From Dipteris shenzhenensis (lineage: Eukaryota; Polypodiophyta; Polypodiopsida; Gleicheniales), in assembly GCA_047967505.1 (NCBI GenBank), contig CM106538.1: 64,000 bases of DNA; one strand, 5' to 3'. Below the pieces are notes generated by a model. It made no database searches. It saw nothing but the letters and a program-made list of their open reading frames with translations, and was not told the DNA's origin. Both the position numbers and the translations under genes were made by a program. Position 1 is the first letter of the stretch. Every line of letters starts with the position of its first letter. This document shows, one piece after another, positions 9,601-24,600 of this stretch.

Positions 9601-12600
9601 CAAGGCTAACCGCTTGGGGCTTGGCGCCAACAGAATTTTCCTTTCACCCGTGACGTTGTTTCGATCCTATAGAGGAGAACAAATGGGTCAATTCTCTTTA
9701 TTAGATCTCCCGGTCTTCCATAGGTTTATCATTGACTTGCCGCTACCATTGGAACTACTTTTGGCTTGGTCACAAAGATTCCCTCTTCTTGGTCTGCCTT
9801 CTTCCATAGCATAGGTCATCAGGTCTATGGGGTGCCTAGAGTTAGGGTCATTGTTTCATGCTGTAGCAGCATATGGCTCACTCTTTCGTGAGAGAGTCAA
9901 GATTGTTGCAAGCAGGGCCAGTGAAAGATTTGCATGACCTTTCACAAGAGAGTGCCCAAAGAAGAAGAAAAGACCCAAGAGGTATTTTGATGCATCTCCT
10001 CCTCGTAGCGCTCCTTCGACATCTCTTGCACATCTAGCATCAGTGGCATGTGCCACTCACCCAACGCCAGCAACACATCTAGCACCAGTAGCGCATCCAG
10101 GACTTGCCGCCTCCCGGTGGGTTGTAGTCAAAGTTGCAGCTCCTCTGTCAGTCTTTAGCTCAGGAGGTCCTTCTCTTACCTTGGATCCCTCACCTACTAG
10201 AGCGCCTGATACTCCAGACTCGGTTGCAACTAGTGATCTCTCTCCGTTGTGGCCACGGATGCTCCGAGTGTGGGCTTGGACGAGGCCATTGATGCCTTGC
10301 ATACGGATTCTAATTCAGGTCCTGTCTTCCATCCAAGCAACCCGCTTCTACCTCAGCTCCTCGGATCAAGGGAAGGAGGTAGTTACTACCTCGTCCCCTC
10401 TTCTGCAAGCAAGGATTTTATGCACTCCAGCACCATGTTTGGCTGAGAGGAACTCTCTCTCTCCATGGGTTGACTTCGGAGAGATTGAGTTTATGCCCTT
10501 TACATTTGATGACATGGTACTTGGTGTTCCTATCGATAGAGCGTCATTTTCTACACAAGTGGGCACTCTTTCTCCTTTAGGTCTTCCTTCTTTACACTAC
10601 TCTAGGAATTCTACCACACATGAGGGAGTTGTTTCGACCAACAGAACAGGTAGAGTTCTTCATCCTTCTTTGATGAGGATTGTTAATTCGAATATCCAGG
10701 TCCTGGGTGGTGTATCACATCACCACCGTAGGCAACTGGTTCGCAGTCAGCTTCATTTAGGTGTTACTGGGGGACCCGTTGACATTCTTTTTATTCGAGA
10801 ACATTCATGGCAAGATTGCCGTGAACCTTTGGAGGTTCAGGTTCATAGTTGACCCTACCTGTTCTCACTACCTCTCTGTTGTGGAGTCAGTTCAGCATTG
10901 CCTTTGGGATTGCAGACAAGCCAGGATAATTTGGAAGGGGTCAGCCAAGATTCTCAGTACCTTTATTGATCACCCCTTCTTCATGACTTGGGGCTCAGTT
11001 GCTTGGCTCTCTTTCGGGGCCCCAAGTCTTCTATGAGAGACATGACTCATCTTGGGCTTTATTGATTCATCGCCATTTCGTTGAGCCATGCTCTCTAGAT
11101 GATGTTTCAGCTTCACCTTTCAGAGTTGTACATGCATCTGTGGACTCTTCTTGGGAGATACTGGCGAGTCTTATAGCGTGGCATATTTGAAGAGCCAGAT
11201 GCACAAAGGCTTTGGATGGATCCCAGATCCACCCTTCTTATACCTTGGCCAGTATATGGACAAACACTATCCATACACTGATGGCCATCTAGGTGACCGT
11301 GCAGGGGTCCTCACGTGCAGCTGCTAGGAGAACTATATTTTTCGGAGAATGGTGGGGCTTCCCTTTCTTCTTTAAGACTACTACAGGGTTGACATGGCAT
11401 TTTCAATCTCAACCTTGGTTGTTTTCTACCTCCTTTCGAGGGGTGTTTTCTCATGCACCACATGATGTATTACTGCCTTGAGTTTTTGCTCTCATGGGTT
11501 TTATTCATACTTAATAGAAGTTTTTGTTATGAAAAAAAAGGAGGTGTTTCTATCAAATACTTGGGTTGCCACGTCGGTGTGGGCATGTCTCCTTCATAGC
11601 AATTTGCCCCATTGTTGGAGAGTATCAGGAGAACTTTTTTGAAGTTCAGCTAAACTTGATCGTGGCTTTCAGCATGGTGGTGGCCAACCAAGTGCTGCTA
11701 GCCACCACGGCATCGTTTGTATGCTCATGTTGGTACCATCCTAGGAATTGCATCACTCCGGTCAAGAGACCGATAATGAATTTTCTTTGGAGTGGGCTAG
11801 ATGGTTTGGCAAACACTAGTCCAGACTTATAGAGTAGAGCCCTATTTTGCAAGGTGGTAGTCAGAGGACTTTTCTCACGAAACCCTTCAAGGTCTTCATG
11901 AAGCGCTCGAGGAAGAACAACCATCGTGCATGTACAGTACCGCATATAGCAATCTCATCCACCAAATGCACTATGAGATGTAGTTGGCTTGTGAGAATAG
12001 AACGTGGAAATGTCTCCTCCACTAAACAAACCACCTCCACTGACATAACTCGAGCATTCTCAAGCATGGTGGGATCTATTTCCTTTGAGCTCACATACCT
12101 AGAAAGAAAAAAGTACACCATATTAGCAATATGAAAACCTTGCATGGAGCATTGATACGCTTCACATTTTGTATCCTGTAAAGTACCTCACAAGTTCGCC
12201 CATCTTGTAAATACAATCCTTCACGTCCTTCGATGCACTACGAGAAATGCTAGTAGGTAGTATGAACTGAACACATGAGGAATGGTTGATTAGTTGCTTC
12301 TAATTCTCCTCCCCTTCTATGACTGCTATCTAGAAAGCCTGGGCCAGCTTCAAGAGTACTCTTCGTAGAGTTCCCCCTTCAATCAAGAAGAGATTGATAG
12401 GAAGGATGTCATGTGAAATGACAATATACTTGATGATCATGGCAGACGACTTTGTACTTCTCCTTATGTGTAGTGGTCTAGATGGGAGAGAGGACCTTCT
12501 TCCTCTGTGGATTCATGGAAGGATTTCAAAAACTTGTCAGATAATCCGATTCTCCAATTAGTAAGTCACCTCAGAGGTAGTGCAGGGAGCATATGCAGCC

Positions 12601-15600
12601 ATACCCTTGGATTGGGTACTTCTAGGTGATAGGCCTTACTCTTTGTTTACTTGGATCGGGGCCTACGCAATTAGGGATCCCACTTCAGGTCGTAGGACTA
12701 CGAGGATCAGACACGGATGCTTTGGTCTCTAATGTTCTTGTTAGGGGCAAGTTGTTCAAGTCTACGGCTTATATACTTGTGCATTGTCCATCTCAGCCTC
12801 TTGTGGTTGTAGGTCATGTGGAGCAATGCTCTTTGGCTTCAAGACGGTATCTAGACCCTAACCCATATCACATTTCCCTGGTTCATGGAGTATTCGGCTC
12901 TATGGAGGTATCCCCATAAAGTATTTGCAGATGGACTTTGAGGAGTGGGAATGGATTGATGCAGGGCACTGATAGAAGAGCCTCCCCTTTTTTTGTTACA
13001 TGTTCATTATGGCTAGGAAGTTTCAGCCCAACCTTAGAGATTGGAAGCCCCCTAGAGATCCTTATTGGGAGAATCTTTAGATTTCTGCTGAGTTTGCAAA
13101 AATTCTCTTAGAATAGACTCTAGAAATCCCTCAAAATAGAAAAATAACTCTTTTCTTTTGGCTTTTTGTTCATGGAGGGACTACAATGAACCAGTGAAGG
13201 TCCATGTTCGGGGATGACTTTACTTGTATTCATTGCCTTTCTGTTGTGGAGTTTGTTCAGCATTGCCTATGGGACTGCAGAGATACGTATGGAAAGGGAT
13301 TGCTAACTTATTAAGCACCTTTAGGCATTCTCCTTTCTTCATGAACTGGGGCTCGGTAGCTTGGCCTTCTCTTTTTGGACCTCAAATGTTTTATGAGAGA
13401 CGTCATTTGGTTGAGTTATGCTCTCTGGATGGCGTCCCTGTCTGTCCGTACAAATCTGCACATGCCTCTATGGATACTTCATGGAAGATTCTGGAATGCA
13501 TATCAGCTTGGCATATTTGGAGATCTAGATGCACAAAGGCCTTGGATGGTTCCCAGGTGTACCCTACATACACATTGGCTAGCATTTGGACAGACACGGT
13601 GGACAGACACGGTACACACCTTGGTGGCCATTTGAGGGAGCATGTAGGGGTCTTCCCAGATAGACTCTACCAGGAGGACTGTTTTCCTAACGGAGTGGAG
13701 TAGCTCCCCGTTCTTCTTGAAGTCCTTCACAAGGTTGAGGTGACATTTTCAGCCTCAACCCTGGATTTTTTTCTTGCTCTGTTATAGGAGCTTAATTTTG
13801 GCTTACCAGGGTATTGGTTTCTTGCATGCCTTGCATGATGCATTTCTTCCTTGAGCTTGCTCTTGGAGGCCTTTTTCATACTCAATAGAAGTCTTTTCTT
13901 TGGGTTAAAAAGAATTAAGGCATTCAATCCTTATACTATTGCTACAGTTGGCTATTCATCATAGATTATTTGTAAAAGTTTTGCGCTCTCCCTTTTTCTG
14001 TTTTGGTTTCTCAGATGTACTGGCGGAACCAGTTGTAATTGGAACTTTATGTGATTATCTGTCTCGTGAGGCATAATATTTAAAAAAACTTCTTTTTTGC
14101 CCCTCCCCCCCCCAAAAAAAAAAAAATTTGTTCAAAAGCCAAATCCGAGAACTGCAAGCTAGAGTTCTACATGAGACTCAACACACCCTCCTGATTTATT
14201 AATTGGGCCACTTTCCTATTCCTTTGGATGAGAATTCAGGTCCCATCTCAGTGCCTCACTGCAAAGGCCAGTGGCTCAATAATATGAATCACTTCGAGGC
14301 AGGAACAACAGCTGTACTGAATGTGATAGTAACAGATATGTATGGCAACGAGTTCAACACCTCATTCCCTTTTATTGTCAGCATACAAACAAGCTCTGAG
14401 ATAAAGACTTCAGGTATTCCGGTGACCATGAAACCTGGATCAGAGGCAGGCTACATGTCTATTCAGTTGACACCCAAGCAGGCTGGTAGTTATGTTGTTG
14501 CAGTTGGAAGCAGCACGGAGCCTATTTCAAATTCACCGGTTCCTTTTTCTGTCTCAGCAGGTAAACTACACCTCTATTGCTCTAAAATTGATTGCTTTTG
14601 TACAAATCATCCTATGTAACCAACGTGAGCAAGATCTGCATTTGGCATTTTTTTTTTCTAGGAGACAAGATTACTGATCCGTTTTTCAACATGTACTGTG
14701 TGTCAGCTTCCCTATATTTGCCAGATTGTTTGGCTAGCTGGTCTGATGGTACAAATACTTTTGAAGCTGGTAGCACTGCAACATTAAGGATCTTGCAGAT
14801 GGATGCATTTGGAAACAATATCAGTCATGCAACTGGTGTATTCAATCAAAGTTTAAGTTACATAACACAGATCAGTGATGTCCAACTTAATAGGAGTGTG
14901 CAGGCTGATGCAATTGAGATATCTCAGACAGCAAACCCAGCTATTGGATATCATTACATCAACTTACACCCTAAACTAACAGGGCATTACTTATTGTCTA
15001 TTGGGAACAACAAGCAGATTCTTCCTGACTCACCATTTCCTTTCTATGTAATTGCTGGTATGAGACATGGGAATCTTGGCATTCAGGATTTTAAAGCTGT
15101 AGCAAAACTACGCTACCACAGATTGCTGCTTCTAATTTGTATATCCTCGCAGGCCATATTTCTCTGTCAAATTCAAAAGCTGTCTGGGAGAAAAATACGA
15201 GTACGCTGAAAGCTGGGTTAATGGCTTCTGTGCTTCTTCTGGCAAAGGATGTGTATAATAATACGATAAATGCCACAAGTGGAAGAAATGAGGAAAACAG
15301 TTTTGTTGTTGGAGTCATTGCAGCTTTTCCTTCAAAGGAGATTAGGCAGGATTTGAATTTAAGCATTGTTCCAGAAGAAACTCAGGGGTGTTGGTTGATC
15401 ACGTTTTGGCCAAAACTTTTAGGGCACTTCCTTTTGCAAGTGGGAACCTTGAATGGGAACATATCAAATTCACCACTTCCTTTTTCGGTCCATCCAGGTG
15501 ATGTATTTACATTAGCACATTGACTGAATTTTGACTAGGCAAATTTGGGTGGATGTGCATTTCCAATTTAAAAAGCTCACCTTTCAGCAAATGTTTTGGG

Positions 15601-18600
15601 AATCTAAGGCCTTCGATTTTGTAATCCTAAGAAAAACTAACAATTTCAGTATTGAGTGTTTGTTATATACTTGGGGGTAGTCATATTTTTCTTTTTGAAC
15701 ACTGTAATATATTACACTTCAAAATGCTCAAGCAGAAAAAAAGCAGGAAAATACAAGGGGACCATCACATAGGGTATAGTTCATCTATTGGCTAGTCTCT
15801 TCAGCCTTTCAGATGATCTGCTGGTCCTTTGAGCTAAGTTCCAGTCTTTACGGGATGATCCACCAATGAAATCACAAGAACCTAATAATCGGCCTGTGCT
15901 AACATGGTCTCTGCAAAATCCAACACCCAATCCTCATAGCATACTGCAACAAACTGTAGAGAGTTCAGATGGTAGCATACATCTTCACAAAGGCCATTTC
16001 TACTCAAAATTTTAATCTATTTTGAAAAGGCCTTGGTATGAGAGATCATGCACCTGTAAGGGGGTAGTCAAGTAATTTTTCATTTTACTTTGTATCACTA
16101 CCCATCGGTTGTTGTATCCTATCACAAGATGAATTTGTGCAACAATGGTACTTTACGTGCCCTAGGTACCTCTGAGAGTGTTTCCAGGGGACTTCGAACA
16201 GACTTGTAAGAATAGTATGATTTTGTAGGACAGTAGTGTACTAGATAGTCTAGTTATTTTAGTTAGTTCTATTTTGGCTTCACTATAAAAGCCATGCTTT
16301 TACTTTCAGTTGTGGTTTAATGCAATCACATTGTCCTCTTGGTCTTGAACTTGTACTCTATTTTGCATTACTTCTTTCCCAACATTGATAGTCCTCCAAC
16401 AATATCTTTCTCATATTTGTGGTGGCTATGTTTGTTACGCTCTAGCCGAGGTAGCATGACCTCGGAAGAATTAGTCGACATTTCCCTTAAAGGATCTATA
16501 TTTGTAATATATTTATTTGCGCTTCATGTAAATGATCGGGAGGGAATTAATGTCAAGGTCCTAGGTGAGGGTTGATAGCACCAGACTAGGTGGATCTAAG
16601 GCTAAGGGTCTAATGCAATAAATGTGCCTAGCGGCAAAGGAAACTAAAGCATCCCAAGAGAGGGGTGAAATGTTGCATTAGTAAGGCCCTATAATGATGA
16701 CATGTGGCATCTAGATCCATCTAGGGAGATGGGGCTTGTTGAAGCTAGTGAGAGGTGAGAATGAGCTTTCACGGAAGGTTTTGAATAGAATTCTTTGTTA
16801 GCTCTCACGCTTCAGCAAGAAAAGGCTGGGTGGAACAAATTCGGTGCTTCTCCTGTGATCTGCCTATAGCTAGTAGTTAGTGTATTTACAATTGGTATCA
16901 GAGCCCTCAGGTTGAACGAGGGGTTGGGTGAAAGACCTGCGAGACAGGCAGTGATTGGCCGGGACGTGAAAGGCGTCGTGAGCGAGTAGCTGTCGTGCAG
17001 TGACGAACGTGTCTTTGATCTTGGAGCGGACAGCAGGTTGGAGCGCAGGCCTGACGAGGAACGACGTATCTGTTTGGTGGTATTTCCGCATTGGCTAGCA
17101 AGAGCTTGCGGTGTATTAGGTGAAAGCTTTGGTAATTAAGCGATACGTGGATTGAACGGGTCATGCAAGGATGGTTGACGAATTACGAATGATCTAACGA
17201 CGAACAGCAGGACCTGGGGACAGCGTGGTGGCTGAGCTCATATTATGGGAGACCTTCGAAGCAATTCGTGGGTTTGGGCATGGTCATGGAATAGCCCGTG
17301 AGCAAGGTGTTGGCACTGCCCGTGGTTTACGACGGAATGAAGACCTTCGAGGTGTTATGTGGCTGACTGGTCTGAAATAGATGTCGACCTGCTTCCCTGG
17401 CAGACTTACAGTCAGAGCCCTCCAAGGCCACGCAGACAGCTTGTAGGCTCAGACAGGGGGTTTAAGGGAGACTTAACCAAGCTTGGGCTGCCATTGGGGT
17501 TACTTTCCTTTTCACTCCAATGGTGGTACTTGATTTAGGAGTTTTAGCTGGTTTCGCCTGCTTGGCTTGACCACTCGGCTGAGAACCACTTCCTTTACTA
17601 ATCCACTTCTTCTTAAACCCAGATTTCTTTTGGTACCCATACTGGGTCCCGACATGTGCAAACCCACTTGGCCTGCTGCCCTTGGCATCTTCATAGTTCA
17701 GAGCTATGGCTATTGCATCATCTAACGTGTTCGCGTACTTAGCCCGAACTTCCATTTTTATCCGATCATTCAATCCAAATATGAAATCTTTCACTTGGAT
17801 TGATTGAGGCAGGGGTTCATCAACCTTCATTACACTCTCTCGAAACTTATCAGTGTATTCAGCCACTGACAAATTTCTTTGACGAAGGTTTCTATACTGA
17901 TCCCAAGCTCGGGATGCTTCGTCAGGAGGTAAGAAGTGTTTCCTGAATTCTCTTTTAAACCCCTCCCAGGTAGTCGATGCTATACCATCTTTTTGTTGTT
18001 TAATCCACCACCGATCCGCTGCCTCACTAAACATGTGGGTGGCCTCGCGGATCTTCTTGATGTCATTTCTGATTTCACAAATGGTGAACGCCTCGTCCCA
18101 TTTGTGTGACCAGGTCTCAATGACATCAGAACTACGGTCATTCATCCGACCAGAATACTTTTCCAGCCTGTAATTGGCAATATTTGGTACTTTAGCCTTC
18201 CTAGGCTCGACCGTATGGACACTAGACTCCGGTTCCATTGGAGCTTTTCCCTTCTCATCTCGAGAAGGTCTGGCAGACATACTGTGTATCACTCTCTTAA
18301 GTTCAGACTGCCCTGCATTGGCCTGTAACTGTTGCGCTAATAACTGCTGCAAGGCATCCTCAAGCAATGCAATCCTGCCAAATAAGGTGTGAGCTCCTGG
18401 GCGCGACACCTGCTAGGTCGGCCGGACTCCTGACTCACCAGCGTCCCTCCTGGAAGCCCCTTCTTCTGCTTCCATTCGGTTCAATGGGTGTTTTGTTTTG
18501 TTTTGTGGGTTTTTTATTTAAATTTAAAAAAAAAAAAAAACACCGCTAGAACACTGTATTTACAAACTGACACAATTCAGTGTACTGACACTCTGACACA

Positions 18601-21600
18601 ATTCCCTATACTAGTGTGCATGTGGGATTGCAGGTATTCCCTGACTAGGCATTTGACACATGCATAACCCAAATAGCGCTTTTCCCTATACTAGGGAAGC
18701 TCCTGCAAACTAACTCTGATTGAAACACAGGCATAGCCTCAAGCATAATCTGTCCCTGCTATAGCATCGTAAACTGCAAACACTGCTACAACCACAAAAG
18801 CCTAATCTGTTTCTAACAAAACAGGAATGACAGAACAAAAGGGAAAATGAGTAAAGTGCTCCCTGGTCTTGTTCGCTCCTCTTTTTTCTCTGTCAAGGCG
18901 TGACTCCAGAACAAAGAGAAAAAGCGAGGAGAGAAGGCTTGTGTTTTGGATGCCTTCAGCCTCATCAGTGGAAGGATTGTCCATGGAATAAAGATCGTTG
19001 GATGGCTGAGATGGTGGTCTTAGAATGCGACGTGGAAATGGAGGGAAGTCCCAGAGCGGAAGAGATGCAAATTCAGCTAGCAGGATCTTCTCAGAGGTCA
19101 GTACCTTGTTTGTTATGTGTGTCTGTTGCTAAGCTAGTAACGAGTGCACCTGATAACATCCTATCTAAGCCCGCAGCAACGGGGTATACAGCCTTTAATG
19201 ATATGGAGTTAATTAAAATGAAAGGGCAAGTGGCCAATCATGATGTCAATGTGTTGTTTGACTCGGTGTCAACTCACAATGTGATTAACTCCAAGCTCGA
19301 CTAATCCATCTGACTATGCATATACAGTCAGGATGGCAGATGGAAGTTCAACTGAAGTATGGGACCAAAGGGTTACCAAGTTGGAGCTTCATATTCAGGA
19401 CTATGCTGAGAAGCTTGATTTTGAAATGACCAAGCTTGCTCATGCAGATATAGCCCTGGGTATGGCGTGGCATTCTAGGAAGAATCCAGCCATTGATTGG
19501 AAAAAGCACGTATATCAATTCAAGATGAATGATGTGCTTTATGTCTTGCGAGGTAAAAAAGATATACCTCAGGGACCGTTGGTTTCCGTGATGGAAATCC
19601 AAAAAGCTCAAGAAGAGTTTTTATTCCTTTGCACAGCATCGGTAGAGCCGGTTGATGATTCTTCGGCTAGCACTGATGTTATGCAAAATGGTGAGATGGC
19701 CAAGCTGGCTAATCTTATAACAGAGGAGTTCTCTGAATGTTTTAGGGATGAACTACCTTATGGGTTACCTCCAGAGCGGAATGTTCAGCATAAGATTAAA
19801 GTGATCCCGGGGGCAGAACCTGTAAATAGACCTCCCTATAGAATGAGTTTTACTGAAGAGGCGGAGGTGCGTAGACAACTGGAAGAATACCTCAAGTTGG
19901 GGCAGATTCAACCAAGTTCCTCACCTTTTGCTTCGCCAGTGATATTAAAGAAGAAAAAGGATGATACGTTTCGCCTCTGTATAGATTTTAGATTACAGAG
20001 CATTGAATAATATCACTATTAAGCACAGATATCCGATGGCTCGGATTGATGATTTGCTAGATGCATTACATGGAGCCGTGATTTTCAGCAAGATAGATCT
20101 TAAGTGTGACTACCATCAGATCCGGATTAGAGCCGAGGATGTGCATAAAACCGCTTTCAAAAGCAGGTTTGGTCATTATGAGTTTTTGGTAATGCCCTTC
20201 GGACTTACCAATGCTCCAGCGACAGTCGTCATGCTTATGAACGATTTACTACGTCTGTATATCGGAAAGTTTGTAGTACATTTCATTGACGATATTCTGG
20301 TGTTTAGTAAAAGTATTACTAAGCATCGTGAACACTTGAGAATAGTGTTCAGTACTTTGAGGAAAGCCAGTCTTTATGTAAATAAAAAGAAAACTATACT
20401 GTGTATGGTTAGGCTTGAATATTTAGGATTCATAATTACTCCCGAGGGGGTAGAAATGGATCCAAAGAAAGTGGCTGCGATACTAACTTGGCCAATCCCT
20501 CAGAGTTTGACCGCGTTGCGATCATTCTTGGGATTTGTCCAATTTTATAGAAGGCATATCAAAGAATATTCCGAAATAGTATCGCCATTGACTGATCTGA
20601 CCTCAGATAAAGTACCTTTTACATGGGGACAGAATCAACAAGAAAGTTTTAACACCATAAAACAAGCTGTGGTCACAGGACCGGTGTTAAAAATAGTTGA
20701 TCCCCAGAAACCATTGTTCCTGGAAACCGATGCAAGTGGCATTGCGATAGGAGCAGTCCTCCTTCAAGAGGGAAGGCCAGTAGCCTTTGAAAGCAAGAAG
20801 CTTTCTCCCTCTCAGAGGAATTGGCCAACTCATGAATTGGAGTTGTATGCTGTTATCCATGCTTTGAAAACATGGAGGCACTATTTGTATGGTTCAGAGT
20901 TTTATGTGGATGTGGATGCACAATATGAGTTTTACGGTATTAGAGAGTGCTCTAATGACCGAGATTAGAGAAACTCAAAAGGTGGACGAGTTTGTCCAGA
21001 GTCTATGGCCTAAGGCTCATATGTTAAAACCCAGGGAAAAAGAAAAGGATGACCTAGCATCCAGAAAAGGCCAAACATATGCAAGATATACCATAAGGGA
21101 TGGTATGCTGAAAAGAAATGGCAAGGTTGTAGTACCTAGTCAGAATGATCTCAGGCAGAGAGTCATTCGACAATGCCATGATAGCCCATGTGCGGGACAT
21201 CTAGGGGTTGAGAAGACATATGATCTCGTGAAGCGAGATTTCTTTTGGCCAAAGATGAAAAGGCATATTCATGAATATGTGACACGGTGTTTTTCGTGTC
21301 AGGTAAGCAAGGCCGAACGGGTGAAGCCACCCGAACTTTTACAGTCCTTGGAAATACCACTAAGTGGGAGAGCATTTCCATGGACTTTATTGTAGGGCTG
21401 CCTACAACACAAGGAGGGTATGATTCTATCCTTGTGGTGGTTGATCGTCTAACCAAGATAGCTCACTTCATTCCGACTAGAGAGTCTGTTAGTGCCCCGC
21501 AAGTGGCGGATTTGTTCATTAGACATATATTTCGTATGCATGGATTGCCTAGATCCATAGTGTCAGACAGAGATGTCAGATTTACCGGTCATTTTTGGAC

Positions 21601-24600
21601 AGCGGTATTTGAGACACTAAGGACTGAGTTGGGAATGAGTAGTGGGGATCATCTACGGATGGTCAGACGGAAAGAGTCAACCATACTTTAGAGGATATGC
21701 TGAGGGCATATGTGTCATTGAGGCAACATACATGGGACAAGTGGTTGCCATTGTTAGAGTTTGCCTACAATGATAGAAAACATTCCTCTACAGGGTTCAG
21801 TCCGTTTGAGTTGAACTATGGTTATAGACCAATGAATCCAACTATAGTTGGAGTACCTCAGAGAGTGCACCGCGAACTTTGTGGTTCAGATGCGGGAGAT
21901 GCTAGCATTTGCGAGAGCTAATATCCGCCAGGCTATGGATAGAGCCAAGGTGTATGCGGATGAAAACCGGTCTATAAGAGTATTTAAGGAAGGAGAAAAA
22001 GTTTTTCTCAGAGTTCCTTCGCACTCGAAGTCGTTAACTTCAGGAGAGTGTGCTAAGTTCTCACCTCGATATTGTGGGCCGTGGTTAATTCAAAGAGAAT
22101 AGGCAAGGTAGCCTAAAAATTAGAACTGCCACAGGGGTGTAAGGTGCACCCGGTTTTTCATGTTTCGCGCTTAAAGAAATTTTTACATACAGGTGACTCA
22201 CTAATCGAAGGTGTGGTTTTGTTTCAGGAGATAGAGCATAATGCGAGGCGCAAACCAACAAGAATCCTGGACCGAGGAACAATGCAAATACGAAATCGGA
22301 AGATACCCATGGTGTTGGTTGCATGGCATGGTCAGCCTCTATCCGAAGCTACCTGGGAATCCATGTACCAGTTGTGGAGAGTGTTCCCAGACTTTATCAT
22401 CGAGGACGCTGATGTCTGAAGAGGGAAGGAATGTTACGCTCTAGCTGAGGTAGCATGACCTCGGAAGAATCAGTCGACATTTCCCTTAAAGGATCTATAT
22501 ATGTAATATATTTATTTGCGCTTCATGTAAATGATCGGGAGGGAATTAATGTGAAGGTCCTAGACTAGGTGGATCTAAGGCTAAGGGTCTAATGCAATAA
22601 ATGTGCCTAGGGGCAAAGGAAACTAAAGCATCCCAAGAGAGGGGTGAAATGTTGCATTAGTAAGGCCCTATAATGATGACATGTGGCATCTAGATCCATC
22701 TAGGGAGATGGGGCTTGTTGAAGCTAGTGAGAGGTGAGAATGAGCTTTCACGGAAGGTTTTGAATAGAATTCTCTGTTAGCTCTCACGCTTCAGCAAGAA
22801 AAGGCTGGGTGGAACAAATTCGGTGCTTCTCCCGTGATCTGCCTGTAGCTAGTAGTTAGTGTATTACAATGTTGCTATGCTTTGACTCTATATTTTGCCA
22901 TTGTTTCCATGTTGTGCACCCTTCAGCAGCTCCTTTAATTCATTCAGAGAGTTTTATGGAATATTTACATCAAGTTTCTTTCAAGGGATTAAGGATGCAG
23001 AAGGAGATGCAGGTTTGAATGGCCAATTTTTCTTCTTCTCACTATCTTACTGCTTTAGTATTAAGTCCTTGTATGTATATCCAAAACTTCACCAAGTTCT
23101 AAGTGCCATTCCATTATTACCATAATCCGGCAAGGCATCATTTTGACTCATACAGTTCATTGGCAGGATGCATAAGGTAGTGCTATACATTCTCAGGATT
23201 TATCGTGATGTATTCTTGGATTCTTCTAGATATATGTTTATTGTGATGTGGTACTTAACTGTCAGGTGTTCAAGCCTTCCATGTGGAAGTGTGTGCTGGT
23301 CCTTTCAGTAACTTTCTAAGCAGGCAACACTGTTTCACTTATTTTCTAAAGGGGCTTACTTTTTAGTATCCTTGGAATGGTGATCTACATCTGGATTCAT
23401 GTCCGGGAACACATCTATTTTTGTTTATTTTTAAAACAATACCCTTTGTAGAAAGTGGCAAGCTTATGTTGGATTGAGATGTAAAAAATTTACAAAGTAT
23501 TAGTAACAATCAAGATGGTTATCTGGAAGTACAATACCGGTATATGCCTAGTTCTTTTCAGGTACCATAAGAACCAGTGTGACATGCTATATATATAATC
23601 CCTTGATTCAAAATTCTACTTATACAAAATCCCTACTTGGCCTAGGTTGGAAAGATTTTTCTGCTTACTAGTCTCTGCAGATTGAGAAACCTGCATCACG
23701 AGATAGGAAATGTCTTCCCACTATTCATATGGTTTCTTGCATCTTTCTATAAATTGTTCACAATTCTGTTTTCTCCTTTCGTGTCATGTCTTTCCTCTTG
23801 TATTTCAGATGCTTACCCTTATTTACAAATGGATCTACCATCTGTCTGGAATTTGACTTTGCTGTGGCACTCCACTTTGTTACTCATTACCTCTGCATTT
23901 ATTGTTTCCAAATCGTAGAGCTTATAACAATGCATTCTCTCACATTTGCAGTTGTGCTTACATGTATTGATTATAGTTGCTATGTCTTCTGCAGGCCCAC
24001 TCTCCCTTATGAAGAGTATTGGCGACTGGGAGGATGGAGTAAATGAATTTCAGCCACCTGGAGTGGCTAGATTTTATCTCACCCTCAAAGATTTAGGAGG
24101 GAACATTCTTAATGTGAGCAACATAAGCATCTACAACATCTCTATACAAGTCTTTGAGAGCTCTGGTGCTCTCCTTCCCACTCCAGACATGCAAATCAGC
24201 TACGCAAACAATGGATCTCAACATTATCTGGTTACATTTTCTATCTCTCAGGTTGGCCAGTATGTTTTGGCTGTTGGAAAGGGAATAGATCATTTGGCAA
24301 GATCTCCCTTTCATTTCTATTATATTGCAGGTGAACATTAATGGAAGTTTGGCAATTTCTGTTTTCTTCTTCCCTTAAAACACGTTGCTAACCTATCCCA
24401 GAAACATCAAGTGTGGCTACAACCCAGCTACAAGATTCACCTATGTGCAACCATTATGCCACAGCATGTTTTTTTCCTTATTTCCTGGAAAAACTTAGGA
24501 TACATTCATTCGCAAAATACCAGATGGCTCCTCCCAAATGGACCATCTGATTGCATTTGACAATTCAAGTGATATGCATGAACTCAATCCTAGAACAAGT

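Larger units (their letters stand above)
16433..22868 (+). mobile_element. Ty3/gypsy chromovirus-like LTR retrotransposon with TSD ATGTT
   Basis: Two LTRs (458 and 437 bp) bound an element of 6,436 bp. ATGTT flanks it at 16428-16432 and 22869-22873. A tRNA-Met type primer-binding site follows the left LTR and a purine-rich tract precedes the right one. Pol order is zinc knuckle, protease, RT, RNase H, integrase and chromodomain-like tail, the Ty3 order. The gag block is inverted and pol is broken by several frameshifts, so the copy is not autonomous. By eye the LTRs differ at about eight substitutions plus a 20-bp and a 1-bp indel. It is inserted in intron 8 of the GEX2-like gene, sense orientation. 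Confidence 0.9.

Noticed and set aside
16893-16904. tRNA gene suggested by tRNA-Met complementarity
   Set aside because: Only the 12-nt primer-binding site is present, no cloverleaf; the same holds at 45845 and next to the F and F' LTRs.
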